Source of the DNA: an uncultured Clostridia bacterium
GTDB lineage: Bacteria > Bacillota > Clostridia > UBA1381 > UBA9506
Length of the DNA: 64,000 nt
NCBI GenBank assembly: GCA_934438075.1
Contig: CAKSBF010000006.1
Coordinates: 62,001-126,000 of the forward strand
Reading direction: 5' to 3'
In this document: positions 51,226 through 60,111 of the stretch, piece after piece
How positions within the stretch are numbered: the stretch's first letter is position 1
Layout: the number at the start of each line of letters is the position of its first letter
Notes under the pieces: model-generated
What the model was told of the DNA's origin: nothing
Seen by the model: only the letters and a program-made list of their open reading frames with translations
Databases searched by the model: none
Made by a program: the position numbers and the translations under genes

Positions 51226-52882
51226 CCAACATTTCCTCCGCCTGCTTATAGGTTGTCTCCGTAACATGTTCTCCGCCGATAATACGCGCCAATTCCTCTA
51301 TTCTTCCTTCCCGTTCAAGTGCCGTTACAAAGGTTTTCGTTTTCCCATCCGTTTCTTTCTTTTCAATTAAAAAATGCTTATCTGCCGCCGATGCCACTTG
51401 CGCAAGATGTGTGACACACAACACCTGTTTACGATGGGACAATTCTTTCAATTTATCTCCCAATCGCTGCGCCGCACGTCCGCTCACGCCGCTGTCAACC
51501 TCGTCAAAAATCAATGTCGCCACCGCGTCTGTCTCTGAAAGAATAGATTTTATCGCCAACATAATACGCGACAGCTCACCGCCGGAAACAATTTTTGTCA
51601 GCGGTTTCGGAGGCTCTCCCTTATTTGCGGACAACAGAAATTCCACCGAATCCATGCCCTTTTCATTGATATCGCATGGTGTGATCTGAACAAAAAAAAC
51701 TGCATTCGGCATATTTAAAAACGCAAGATTTTCACAAATCTGTGCCGAAAGCTTCTGCGCCGCCGATTTTCGCGCGCCCGAAACGGTTTGCGCAAGACTC
51801 TCCGTCTCTTCTCTCAATTTTTTTACCTTTTGCTCCAGTTTACCGCGGTTCTCATCCATAAATTCAATCCGGCTGCGTTCCTCCCGCGATTCCTGCAGAT
51901 GCGCAAGGGCATTTTCCTCACTTCCGCCATATTTCCTTTTCAGACGATAAATAACGTCAAGCCTATCTTCCATCTGCTCCAGCGATGTTTCATCCATATC
52001 CGCCCGGTCAAAATAATCCTGCAGCATATGCACCGTTTCCTGCACGGAAGCAAGGGCATTCGTTAAATTTTCCGATGCCTCGAAAAAAGCAGGATCAATC
52101 TCCGAAGCGCTCTCAACCAACTGGGCAGCTGAGGCTAACAGGTTATAAGCGCAGCTCCCCTCTTCGTTTTCGTAAAGCAAATTAATTGCCTGACCGGTCT
52201 GTGAAAGCAGATTTTTTGCATTATTTGCAATTTTGCACTGCTGTTTCAGTTCTTCTTCCTCTCCGACCCTTAAATCTGCATCCTCCAGTTCTTGAATTTC
52301 ATAATTTAAAATATCAAGTCTGCGAAGCTTTTCCGCCTCATCCATCTGCAGTGCAGCAAGCTCTTTTTCTGTATTAACATATTCATAATATTTTGTCCGG
52401 TACAGCTCAAAGATAGGGTGCAGCTCATCAGAAAAGCTGTCCAAAAAATCAATATGTGAGGTTCTATCCAACAATGCCTGATTGTCATGCTGCCCATGTA
52501 TATTCACCAACCAACGGCCTAATTCTCGGAGCTTATTGACCGGTACAAGACAGCCCCCCACCCGACAGATATTTTTTCCGTCTGCCGATAGCTCACGTGA
52601 TACAATTAATGTGCCGTCTTCATCCGTTTCCCAACCGTTCTCAGCAAGAACAGATAAAACCCGTGGTTCAAGAATGTGAAACACTCCCTGAACCATTGCC
52701 CTCTTTTCACCATAACGAATTATTTCGCGGCTTACCCGTTCCCCTAAAAGCATATTAATGGAGCCGACCAGAATAGATTTTCCTGCTCCCGTCTCACCGG
52801 TAAAAACCTGAAATCCATTTGAAAAAGATATTTCCGCATGGTCAATCAGTGCAACATTATCAATGATCATACATTCGAGCAC
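51218..52882 (-). CDS. recN: DNA repair protein RecN
   Basis: The 554-residue SMC-like ATPase has Walker A FTGETGAGKSILVGSINMLL near 28-47, long coiled-coil stretches (about 150-360), the signature VSGGELSRIMLAIKSIL and Walker B ATLIFDEVDSGVSG. The start is GTG at 52882, seven bases after GGGGG; the family N-terminus MLxxMxIxNxALID supports it. It gathers DNA ends in double-strand break repair. The argR-recN adjacency after nadK is conserved in Firmicutes. Confidence 0.95.
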   Translation of the reverse strand: MLECMIIDNVALIDHAEISFSNGFQVFTGETGAGKSILVGSINMLLGERVSREIIRYGEKRAMVQGVFHILEPRVLSVLAENGWETDEDGTLIVSRELSADGKNICRVGGCLVPVNKLRELGRWLVNIHGQHDNQALLDRTSHIDFLDSFSDELHPIFELYRTKYYEYVNTEKELAALQMDEAEKLRRLDILNYEIQELEDADLRVGEEEELKQQCKIANNAKNLLSQTGQAINLLYENEEGSCAYNLLASAAQLVESASEIDPAFFEASENLTNALASVQETVHMLQDYFDRADMDETSLEQMEDRLDVIYRLKRKYGGSEENALAHLQESREERSRIEFMDENRGKLEQKVKKLREETESLAQTVSGARKSAAQKLSAQICENLAFLNMPNAVFFVQITPCDINEKGMDSVEFLLSANKGEPPKPLTKIVSGGELSRIMLAIKSILSETDAVATLIFDEVDSGVSGRAAQRLGDKLKELSHRKQVLCVTHLAQVASAADKHFLIEKKETDGKTKTFVTALEREGRIEELARIIGGEHVTETTYKQAEEMLDD

Positions 52883-52894
52883 CGTAAATCCCCC

Positions 52895-53341
52895 TTACAA
52901 CAGCGAGCGAATCCTCTGCGTTATGTTTTTCGCTTCCTCTTCCGTTTTGGTAATACAAAGCAAAGTATCGTCACCCGCTACACTTCCCATAATCTCATCG
53001 TAATGCATAGCATCCAATACTGCCGCTGCAGCCTGCGCCATGCCTGCATAGGTTTTAATTACAACAATGTTCTGCGCAAAATCTACCGTATGCACCGACT
53101 GCATCAAAATAGATTCCTGTTGTTTTGTTCCGTTCTCCTGTTTTGCATCGGCACGAACATATTTATACACCCCATGTTCATTTGCCGCTTTTGCAAGACG
53201 CAGCTCTTTAATATCACGGCACACGGTTGCCTGGGTCACTTTGTGCCCCCGTTCTGCCAAAAGCTGAGCCAAATCCTCCTGTGTTTCCACGTCATACTCT
53301 GAAATTAACTCCAAAATCTGATCATGTCGCGAATTTTTCAT
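52895..53341 (-). CDS. argR: arginine repressor ArgR
   Basis: The 148-residue protein has the winged-helix N-terminus SRHDQILELISEYDVETQED and TVCRDIKELRLAKA, and a C-terminal hexamer/arginine-binding domain with IMGSVAGDDTLLCI. It represses arginine synthesis genes when arginine is high. Its stop is 12 bp upstream of recN, and it begins 1 bp after nadK's stop, so the three genes form one unit. Length is normal. Confidence 0.95.
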   Translation of the reverse strand: MKNSRHDQILELISEYDVETQEDLAQLLAERGHKVTQATVCRDIKELRLAKAANEHGVYKYVRADAKQENGTKQQESILMQSVHTVDFAQNIVVIKTYAGMAQAAAAVLDAMHYDEIMGSVAGDDTLLCITKTEEEAKNITQRIRSLL

Positions 53342-53342
53342 T

Positions 53343-54203
53343 TTAATTTTCCTTTCCGATTAATTTATGGCGCAAAACGCTGTAAAACCGATTTCCGCTC
53401 ACCCGTATCAGTTTCGTCTGAAACGGCGACTTTGTAATAGTTAAGAGACTGTTTTCCGTAAATGCGGTTTCTTCTCTTCCATCCGCGGACACTTGTGCTC
53501 CGCCAATCCGTCCTTTTCCCATAGATGCCGTTATGGTTTTCTGTGCCGGAACCAAAACCGCACGCGAATACAATTTATGCGGACAAATCGGCGTAATCAG
53601 CATGGAATCCATCGACGGGTCTACAATAGGTCCTCCCGCCGACATAGAATAAGCCGTTGAACCGGTGGGCGTTGCTACAATCATGCCATCTGCTTTGTAG
53701 TCATCTACAAATTCATCATCTATATATACGTTTACATCCAAAAGTCTGGAACCGGAACCGCGCGAAACCACCACATCGTTTAACGAATCAAAAATCTGTT
53801 CCCCTCCCGTCTGCAAATTTTTCAAACAAGAGCGAAGCATCATGCGGCTTTCAATCACATAGTCCTGTGAAAAAAAACGTTCCAGACAGTCTGCGACCTC
53901 TTTTTTCTCTACCTCTGCCAAAAAGCCAAGCCTGCCTAAATTAAATCCCAATATTGCCTGTCCGCTTAACAGTACGTCGTGCGCTGCGCTCAGCAGCGTG
54001 CCATCGCCGCCCAAAGCAAAAACAAAGTCTGCTTCTGCCAGCGCCCGTTCTTTAGAACAATATTCTACACCGGCAACTTCATATTTCGCAAAACTTTCTT
54101 CCAACAGCAATCGAGCTTTAGATTTTGAGAGCTCCGCAACCATTTTAGTAAATTCCAACCGTTGATCCTTTATCGGATTCGGAGCCATATAAATTGTTTT
54201 CAT
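53343..54203 (-). CDS. nadK: NAD kinase
   Basis: The product is 286 residues from ATG at 54203; a GTG at 54215 is also possible, as neither has a strong binding site. It has FALGGDGTLLSAAHD, LGFLAEVEKKEV, SLNDVVVSRG and DGMIVATPTGSTAYSMSAGG, the diagnostic NAD/poly-P kinase motifs. It makes NADP+ from NAD+ and ATP. It heads the nadK-argR-recN unit with a promoter at 54267-54295. Confidence 0.94.
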   Translation of the reverse strand: MKTIYMAPNPIKDQRLEFTKMVAELSKSKARLLLEESFAKYEVAGVEYCSKERALAEADFVFALGGDGTLLSAAHDVLLSGQAILGFNLGRLGFLAEVEKKEVADCLERFFSQDYVIESRMMLRSCLKNLQTGGEQIFDSLNDVVVSRGSGSRLLDVNVYIDDEFVDDYKADGMIVATPTGSTAYSMSAGGPIVDPSMDSMLITPICPHKLYSRAVLVPAQKTITASMGKGRIGGAQVSADGREETAFTENSLLTITKSPFQTKLIRVSGNRFYSVLRHKLIGKEN

Positions 54204-54259
54204 AGTATCACTCACTTATCAGTGCATAATTAATTTGCAGTTTATAAATATACAGATAC

Positions 54260-54398
54260 ATTGTATATTATACATAAAATTTTCCCATTTAGCAAGCCTA
54301 TTTTTTAAGAAACTTTTGATCAGGCAGAGAAAAACTTTTTCTTAAATTTTTATTTCTAATAATCTAACAACAAGAACACAAACTGTATTTTCCGCAAA
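54260..54398. repeat. flanking repeat A of the EamA gene
   Basis: Two blocks (54260-54274 and 54347-54398) match 55416-55487 in the same order. The first is identical over 15 bases (ATTGTATATTATACA); the second shares TTTATTTCT, TAACA, CACAA and GTATTTT. Copy A has about 72 extra bases between the blocks. Confidence 0.5.
54267..54295 (-). promoter_or_regulatory. promoter of nadK-argR-recN
   Basis: TTGCTA, 17 bp, TATAAT. The -10 lies in an ATTGTATATTATACA tract that also occurs upstream of the EamA gene. Confidence 0.6.
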
Positions 54399-54435
54399 CA
54401 GTTCCTAGAAAAATTCACTCTTGTTTGCAGAATGC

Positions 54436-54474
54436 AAAAAACCTTGTAAGAACACAAATCTTACAAGGTTTTTT
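54436..54474. terminator. terminator of the EamA gene
   Basis: A 15 bp AAAAAACCTTGTAAG/CTTACAAGGTTTTTT stem with a 9-nt loop. It can act in both directions. Confidence 0.85.
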
Positions 54475-54507
54475 GCCGCCATCACGAACAGCAAATAAAG
54501 ATATTCA

Positions 54508-55386
54508 TTACATTACTTTAATAATTACCAACGAAATCACGCCAAGCGTCACACCAACAATACTTCGGAACGTTAATTTTTCACGGAAGAAAACAGCCGC
54601 CACAATCGCTCCGATCACAGTGCTTCCACCGTTGATAAAAGTAAACAGTACAGCTGGCGATACCATTGCAGTCAATATAGTTGCAAGCTGATTAATTACA
54701 AATACGTCCGCAGATAATATCGCACCATAGCCAATTAAATGTATGCTTAACTTTGAATTTTCTCCCTCTGTCCTTGGCAAAACACCCGATAAAACTAACA
54801 TAACAATTCCGACAATGCCAAAGGATAAAAATGAAAAAGTTGAAACACTTCCGCCCGGCACGTAAAATGTAAACATTTGCTGCGCCAGCATGGTACCCCC
54901 GTTAGCAAGCATAACACCTATCAGCAAAAATATGCTTTTCAGCGTAATCTTACAATATATCTTTGAGGAACTGGTAATCAGAAAGTAAGCTGCAACAAAA
55001 AACAGAACTATTCCAAACCATTGACCGAGCGACATCGGTTCTTGAAACAGAAAAATTCCGGCAATGCAAGGCACTAATATGCCCGCTGTGCCAAACAATG
55101 CTGTCAGCGCAACAGTACCTGCTTTTAAAGCCGCCATGCTAAAGCCCATTGACGCAATAAGTGTAATACCCGACAGCGTAGAAATCAGCACCGTTAGTAA
55201 GTTCCATTGCATGCCCTTTCCGCCAATAGCTATCAGCAGCAATCCGCAAGCGGCACTCAACAGCTGCCGATATGCACTGTATTTCACAAAACACGCTGTC
55301 CCGGTTATTTGCATGCTCGCCCTTTTATTGCATAAGTGCTGCAATACTCTGCAGCACAAGATGATTCCTATGTAAATTGAAGCCAT
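54508..55386 (-). CDS. EamA/DMT-family transporter
   Basis: The 292-residue protein has about ten hydrophobic helices in two halves (ISTLSGITLIASMGFSMAAL, GTAGILVPCIAGIFLFQEPM in the first; GGSTVIGAIVAAVFFREKLT in the second), the pattern of drug/metabolite exporters. The substrate is unknown. It starts behind TGAGGAG. It lies alone between the GH88 gene and nadK and is flanked by two related non-coding repeats, each with a promoter-like TATTATAC tract, so its promoter region may be a duplicate of the nadK upstream region. Confidence 0.8.
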   Translation of the reverse strand: MASIYIGIILCCRVLQHLCNKRASMQITGTACFVKYSAYRQLLSAACGLLLIAIGGKGMQWNLLTVLISTLSGITLIASMGFSMAALKAGTVALTALFGTAGILVPCIAGIFLFQEPMSLGQWFGIVLFFVAAYFLITSSSKIYCKITLKSIFLLIGVMLANGGTMLAQQMFTFYVPGGSVSTFSFLSFGIVGIVMLVLSGVLPRTEGENSKLSIHLIGYGAILSADVFVINQLATILTAMVSPAVLFTFINGGSTVIGAIVAAVFFREKLTFRSIVGVTLGVISLVIIKVM

Positions 55387-55415
55387 GATATGATTCTCCT
55401 CAAAAGTTCAAATGT

Positions 55416-55487
55416 ATTGTATATTATACAGAAAACTTTTATTTCTCATAATATAACAGCAAAGGCACAAGTTGTATTTTTTGCAAA
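55416..55487. repeat. flanking repeat B of the EamA gene
   Basis: Counterpart of 54260-54398 with the two blocks next to each other; it lies upstream of the EamA gene and just after the GH88 stop. Confidence 0.5.
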
Positions 55488-55497
55488 AAACTCTCTT

Positions 55498-56640
55498 TTA
55501 CCATGGCAAAAAATCTACATTTTTCAATTTGGTAAGCGCTTCCACAAAAAAATAATCACCATAAATAATAGGAAGATGAACGGCACGATTGCTCGCATCC
55601 GCGCAGTACAATTCCGTTCCCATGCCTACAAGATAATCAACTTCCGTGTCATAATTGCAGAAATTTTCATCAATGGTAAACAGCAAATTCGTCGCGGCTG
55701 AAAGGTACATTTTCTTTTCAAATTCCGGTACAATTTTTGCAAGTTCAATCAAACCGCATGCCGCACATGCTGCTGCCGTCGAATCATACTCCACCGGTTC
55801 CTCCGGCGCGCGAAAATCAGCCCGCACCTTCCAGTCACCGCAGCTTGCCGCTATGAAAAAGTTTGCAACTTTCTTAGCAGTGTTTAAATACTCAACCTTA
55901 TGCGTATGCAAATAAGAAAGGGCAAAACCGTATATCGCCCATGCCGCCCCTCTCGACCAGCTTGAATGTTCATTATATCCCTGACCGCCCAGGACCTGAA
56001 CCACACCGGGTTCTTCAAGAGGATGTACAACAATATGCCTTACACTGCCGTCCTCTCTGACATGATCTCTCATTGCCATATCCGCATGAGACATCGCAAT
56101 ATACTTATATCGGTCATCTCCCTTTTCCTCCGATGCCCAGTAAAGTAAAGGAATATTCATCATACAGTCAATAATCGTCCATGTACGGTGATCTTCTCCG
56201 CACCAATTGTTCCACGCAGTAATATATTCTCCTTTAATGTTATACCTTCCTGCCAAAATATTGGCGGCATAAAGATTCCTCAGTCTTGCGTTTTTATCTC
56301 CGGTCAACCGCCAGTTCGCGCCACTGAGAATATGCCACATAAATCCCACGTCATGATGAAGAGCATCATATTTGCGAAATGCAGCGTCCAGAAGTTCTTC
56401 GGAGCGGCGAGCTGTCTTTTGATATTCCTCATTTTTCGTGGCAGCATACATCAGCCACATCATCCCGCCAAAAAATCCGTTTGTCCAGAAACAAGGGTCA
56501 GTCTCTGCCTTATTGTCATGAACCCCGTTTTCATCCGTTGTATACGGAATCTTATCTCTGCTGCGAACAGCAACCTGCTGAAGTTTACGATCCACCTTTT
56601 CCCATGTATTGTTTAACCACTGTTCTGTTTTATAATCCAT
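55498..56640 (-). CDS. GH88 unsaturated glucuronyl hydrolase
   Basis: The product is 380 residues from ATG at 56640; a longer frame to 56706 lacks a binding site. Motifs fit GH88: NKAETDPCFWTNGFFGGMMW (first acidic residue), WTIIDCMMNIPLLYWAS (second catalytic Asp), and GYNEHSSWSRGAAWAIYGF. The enzyme hydrates unsaturated uronic acid disaccharides made by polysaccharide lyases. No signal peptide, so it acts after import. It is the last gene of the right-hand sugar locus, downstream of the MBL hydrolase. Confidence 0.9.
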   Translation of the reverse strand: MDYKTEQWLNNTWEKVDRKLQQVAVRSRDKIPYTTDENGVHDNKAETDPCFWTNGFFGGMMWLMYAATKNEEYQKTARRSEELLDAAFRKYDALHHDVGFMWHILSGANWRLTGDKNARLRNLYAANILAGRYNIKGEYITAWNNWCGEDHRTWTIIDCMMNIPLLYWASEEKGDDRYKYIAMSHADMAMRDHVREDGSVRHIVVHPLEEPGVVQVLGGQGYNEHSSWSRGAAWAIYGFALSYLHTHKVEYLNTAKKVANFFIAASCGDWKVRADFRAPEEPVEYDSTAAACAACGLIELAKIVPEFEKKMYLSAATNLLFTIDENFCNYDTEVDYLVGMGTELYCADASNRAVHLPIIYGDYFFVEALTKLKNVDFLPW

Positions 56641-56687
56641 CTGTTCTTTTCTCCTCTCCGGCAGCAGCCGTTCCTTATGATTTTGCA

Positions 56688-57434
56688 CTATTTCAAATTT
56701 TCGCACCGCTCAGCGCAAAACACTAAGAAACGCCGCCATTCCTGTTCATCTATAAAAGCATTTCTGTCGCCCGCAACTAGGCGCGCCGCCCGCCCTTTTG
56801 TATCATTATTCCAACAATGGTTGCCGACAAAGATATCCACTTTTTCTTTTAAAAGCCTCTCAATGCTGTTTTTGTAATCCTCTCTGCAGCCTTCATAATA
56901 AAACGGCGATGTTTTTTCCAACGAGTTAGCGCCTGCACCGCCAAACATTCCTGCACGGTATTTTCTTCCGTTTTCAGTAATATCAAAGAAAAATGACAGC
57001 GTCCCCTTCGTGTGCCCCGGCGTATGAACACAACGAATAGCAGCATTACCCAACCGAACAACATCGCCGTCATGCAAAAGAATGTCCGGTTGAAACAGTC
57101 CTTCCTTTGCCAGCATTTCCGCATCAACCGCGCTGATCAGCGTTTTCGCACCACTTAGCGCCGCCAGTGCTGCCGTTGCCTGCGTATGGTCAATATGCCA
57201 ATGTGAATGTAAAATATACTTAATATCCCTCGGGTCAAACCCCAGGCGATGGATAGAATCTACCACTATATACAAGGCATCCGCATAACCCGTATCAATT
57301 ACAATAAGACCATCACCTGTATCAATCAAATGTACAGATGCCTGATAGGTTCCTGCAAAATACAGATTGCCCGCTAAACAAAACGGCTCTATATAACCGT
57401 CCATAACATGTTTAATCTCTTCTCTCGGATACAT
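56688..57434 (-). CDS. metallo-beta-lactamase-fold hydrolase
   Basis: The 248-residue protein has HSHWHIDHTQAT near residue 79 (HxHxDH zinc motif), HTPGHTKGTLSFFF, and a later VGNHCWNND. Zinc-binding His and Asp residues are all present. Family members hydrolyse thioesters, lactones or phosphodiesters; the sugar context suggests a lactonase, which is inference. Start at 57434 behind AGGAC. It lies between the tartrate-type dehydrogenase and GH88. Confidence 0.75.
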   Translation of the reverse strand: MYPREEIKHVMDGYIEPFCLAGNLYFAGTYQASVHLIDTGDGLIVIDTGYADALYIVVDSIHRLGFDPRDIKYILHSHWHIDHTQATAALAALSGAKTLISAVDAEMLAKEGLFQPDILLHDGDVVRLGNAAIRCVHTPGHTKGTLSFFFDITENGRKYRAGMFGGAGANSLEKTSPFYYEGCREDYKNSIERLLKEKVDIFVGNHCWNNDTKGRAARLVAGDRNAFIDEQEWRRFLVFCAERCENLK

Positions 57435-57515
57435 TTTCTTGTCCTAGCCCTCCTTCCGGCAGAAAAAGTCGTTGCTGACCAAAATCATTTTACACCCAAA
57501 AGTGCCTTCCCTTTC

Positions 57516-58574
57516 CTACAGCAGCCTTACCAATTCATCGCCAACCTGTGCCGTTGTCGCTGTTCCTCCCATGTCGGGAGTCAATATTCTGCCCTCTGTC
57601 ATAATAGTCTCCATAGCATCCAGTAAACGCTTGCCCCATGCTTCATGTCCGAAGAAATCGAGCATTTGGCTCGCTGACCATACCGATGCCAAGGGGTTTG
57701 CAATTTGCTTGCCGGCAATATCCGGTGCGCTGCCGTGTATCGGTTCAAACATGGAAGGATATTTCCGCTCCGGGTTAATATTTGCTCCCGCCGCAAGTCC
57801 CATTCCGCCGGAAATTGCCGCACCCAAATCAGTAATAATATCACCAAACAGGTTCGATGTAACAACTATTTCAAAACGTTTCGGATTTTTTACAAAAAAC
57901 ATACTTGCTGCGTCTACCAAAACAGAATCCGTCTTGACATCAGGATATTCCTTGCCTATCTCCGCAAAAACGCTGTCCCAAAAAACCATGGAATAGTTCA
58001 GCGCATTTCCCTTAGAGATGCTGGTAAGCTTCTTTCCCTCGCGTCGTGCCGTTTCATAAGCATAACGTATAATACGTTCTGTCCCCTTGCGTGAAAAAAC
58101 ACCTGTCTGCAAAACAACTTCGTTCGGTTTTCCCTTAAAAAGCCAATTTCCCTCTCCTGCGTACTCTCCCTCACTGTTTTCCCGGATAACAAGCATGTCA
58201 ATATCCTCACGCTTTACATCTTTGAGCGGACACGGAGCTCCTGCAAGAAGCTTGACCGGCCGTAAGTTGACATATTGGTCAAACTCATGACGAATGGTCA
58301 GCAACAAATCCCACAGCGAAATATGATCCGGCACACCGGGATAGCCCACAGCTCCCAGATAAATTGCATCAAACTCCGACAACTGACAGATACCATCCTT
58401 CGGCATCATTTCACCATGCTCCAAATAATATTGGCAACCCCACGGAAAGTATGTAAATTCAAAGCGAAAGCCGCCGTCCAGCTCTGCCGCCCGTTTCAGC
58501 ACCTTAATGCCTTCTGCCAACACTTCCGGTCCTATACCGTCTCCTGCAATTACTGCTATTTTATATGTCTTCAT
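57516..58574 (-). CDS. tartrate/D-malate/isopropylmalate-type beta-decarboxylating dehydrogenase
   Basis: The 352-residue protein has AVIAGDGIGPEVLAEGIKVL, VIRENSEGEYAGEG, NLFGDIITDLGAAISGG and GSAPDIAGKQIANPLA, the motifs of the isocitrate/isopropylmalate family. The IRENSEGEYAGEG loop and length match TtuC/DmlA (tartrate or D-malate) better than LeuB. It would oxidise and decarboxylate a 2-hydroxyacid with NAD+. In a sugar locus it may handle an acid derived from uronates. Behind AAGGAG, 21 bp after the GH39-like gene. Confidence 0.8.
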   Translation of the reverse strand: MKTYKIAVIAGDGIGPEVLAEGIKVLKRAAELDGGFRFEFTYFPWGCQYYLEHGEMMPKDGICQLSEFDAIYLGAVGYPGVPDHISLWDLLLTIRHEFDQYVNLRPVKLLAGAPCPLKDVKREDIDMLVIRENSEGEYAGEGNWLFKGKPNEVVLQTGVFSRKGTERIIRYAYETARREGKKLTSISKGNALNYSMVFWDSVFAEIGKEYPDVKTDSVLVDAASMFFVKNPKRFEIVVTSNLFGDIITDLGAAISGGMGLAAGANINPERKYPSMFEPIHGSAPDIAGKQIANPLASVWSASQMLDFFGHEAWGKRLLDAMETIMTEGRILTPDMGGTATTAQVGDELVRLL

Positions 58575-58595
58575 TTCATATTCTCCTTCACTGAG

Positions 58596-59930
58596 TCAAT
58601 TTATGCTGATTATAATCTTCATGACGGTCCGCGCTCCTAAAGATACAACGGGAATCGCCACATCTCCTCTGAAAATTTCGGTACGAATCTTATCCATATC
58701 ATGCATCTCATCCAAAAGATAATACTCAGCGAGTATTTCTTTCTTTTTAATAATGCCATCCAACACCAATTCTGCGCTTATCTCTTCATCTGAATGATTA
58801 CTCAGCAGAACCACCGCATGGTTGCCGTCAGTTGCCGCTGCAGAACAGAACTTTCCGTTTGAACGGTATTCCGCTTTCACATTGTTTCCCAGGCGATACA
58901 GATCATGAAATGCAGCAAGCGCGTAATAAGGCTTTAAATATTTTCCCGTAACATGATCATGCATTCCGTTATAAAGCCCGCCGAGTGAAACGCAGTAATA
59001 CATAGCAGAATCTGTGTGCCCCTCGTGCTGCAGTCCGCATAAAACAGAGGACACGAAACTGGCTCCCTTCATGGTTCTCTTTTCGTAGTGGCTTGTTCCT
59101 TCATCGCCATAGTTCCATTCATTCAGTGTTGTCTCCGTATCCTGCAAACCATATTCGTCAAGCGTCTTTCTGACATAGGCTCCGTGTTTTAACACCTCAC
59201 ATGGATCATTGGTGTAAATGTGCCATGAAAAGAAATCGAGCGGCAATTTTTCCGCAGTAACCATTTTCAAAAAATCATGAAAGTAGGTTACAAAACCTTT
59301 ATAAAAATCATTCATACCTTCCCTTGTCACAGCATAAAATCCGCAGCTCCCGTAGCCTCCTATCTTGCACTGCGGAAATCTGTTTTTTAAGTATTTTGAA
59401 GCAACACGGTAAAGTTCAAAAAATTCTTCCTTGCTGCCCGACCACATTGGCGGGTTTTCCGGCTCATTCCATATTTCCCAGTAACGTATATTATAATGAA
59501 AGCCGTCTGCCCAGCCTTCGTTATAATGCCGCATGATACCTTCGCAGATTTTCGCCCATTGCAGATAATCCTTTGGCGGAAAGGTTCTGTACTTTTTTTT
59601 CGCCCAGTCTATGGTAATGCCCAGCCTGTAAAATATCTCCGTCCCTGCCTTTACAATACTGCCGATATAATAATCCGTTAAAGTAAAATCGTAATTGGAT
59701 GGGTCCGCCGCATCTGCATCAAAATCCGGAAAAATATTCGGCACATCCACATAGTGCGAACCCCCATACGGTCCCATCGCGTCATGCAGACGGGAAAAAG
59801 GTATGCCCGCCCCTTTCATAAACTCTGTGGAAAGCTCTTCATTCAACACCGCATACGGAGCATTGTTCACGCCGTGAAGCGGCTTGATATAACCCTCTTG
59901 TTCTGAAAAATTGTATGTAATTTTTTCCAT
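58596..59930 (-). CDS. GH39-like glycoside hydrolase (clan A)
   Basis: The 444-residue protein has the acid/base Glu in YWEIWNEPENPPMWSG near 152 and the nucleophile Glu in TLNEWNYGDEG near 270, with FFSWHIYTND between, as in GH39 xylosidases and arabinosidases. The C-terminal 100 residues form a beta-domain. No signal peptide. Start behind AAGGAG. GH39 members act on beta-xylosides, alpha-L-iduronides or arabinosides, so the exact bond is open. It heads the four-gene catabolic part of the right-hand locus. Confidence 0.8.
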   Translation of the reverse strand: MEKITYNFSEQEGYIKPLHGVNNAPYAVLNEELSTEFMKGAGIPFSRLHDAMGPYGGSHYVDVPNIFPDFDADAADPSNYDFTLTDYYIGSIVKAGTEIFYRLGITIDWAKKKYRTFPPKDYLQWAKICEGIMRHYNEGWADGFHYNIRYWEIWNEPENPPMWSGSKEEFFELYRVASKYLKNRFPQCKIGGYGSCGFYAVTREGMNDFYKGFVTYFHDFLKMVTAEKLPLDFFSWHIYTNDPCEVLKHGAYVRKTLDEYGLQDTETTLNEWNYGDEGTSHYEKRTMKGASFVSSVLCGLQHEGHTDSAMYYCVSLGGLYNGMHDHVTGKYLKPYYALAAFHDLYRLGNNVKAEYRSNGKFCSAAATDGNHAVVLLSNHSDEEISAELVLDGIIKKKEILAEYYLLDEMHDMDKIRTEIFRGDVAIPVVSLGARTVMKIIISIN

Positions 59931-59994
59931 AGTTTCTCCTTTTTTGCTGTCTGTTCACATTTCTCTCAGCAACAAAATCAATATAAGGCATAAG

Positions 59995-60063
59995 AAAAGA
60001 CACAGCAAGTCTTTTTGCGCCTATGTTTCCGCAGCCGGCAGCAATATGCAAGCCGTGTCTTTT
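59995..60063 (-). terminator. possible terminator or attenuator
   Basis: AAAAGACACGGC pairs with GCTGTGTCTTTT across a 45-nt loop that itself contains GCCGGC; T-rich sequence follows on the minus strand. It could partly separate the secreted-protein gene from the GH39-like gene. Confidence 0.45.
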
Positions 60064-60111
60064 CCGTCAGCTAATTTTTTTTAAATTTTTAAAACAGCTG
60101 CCCTTTTGCCG

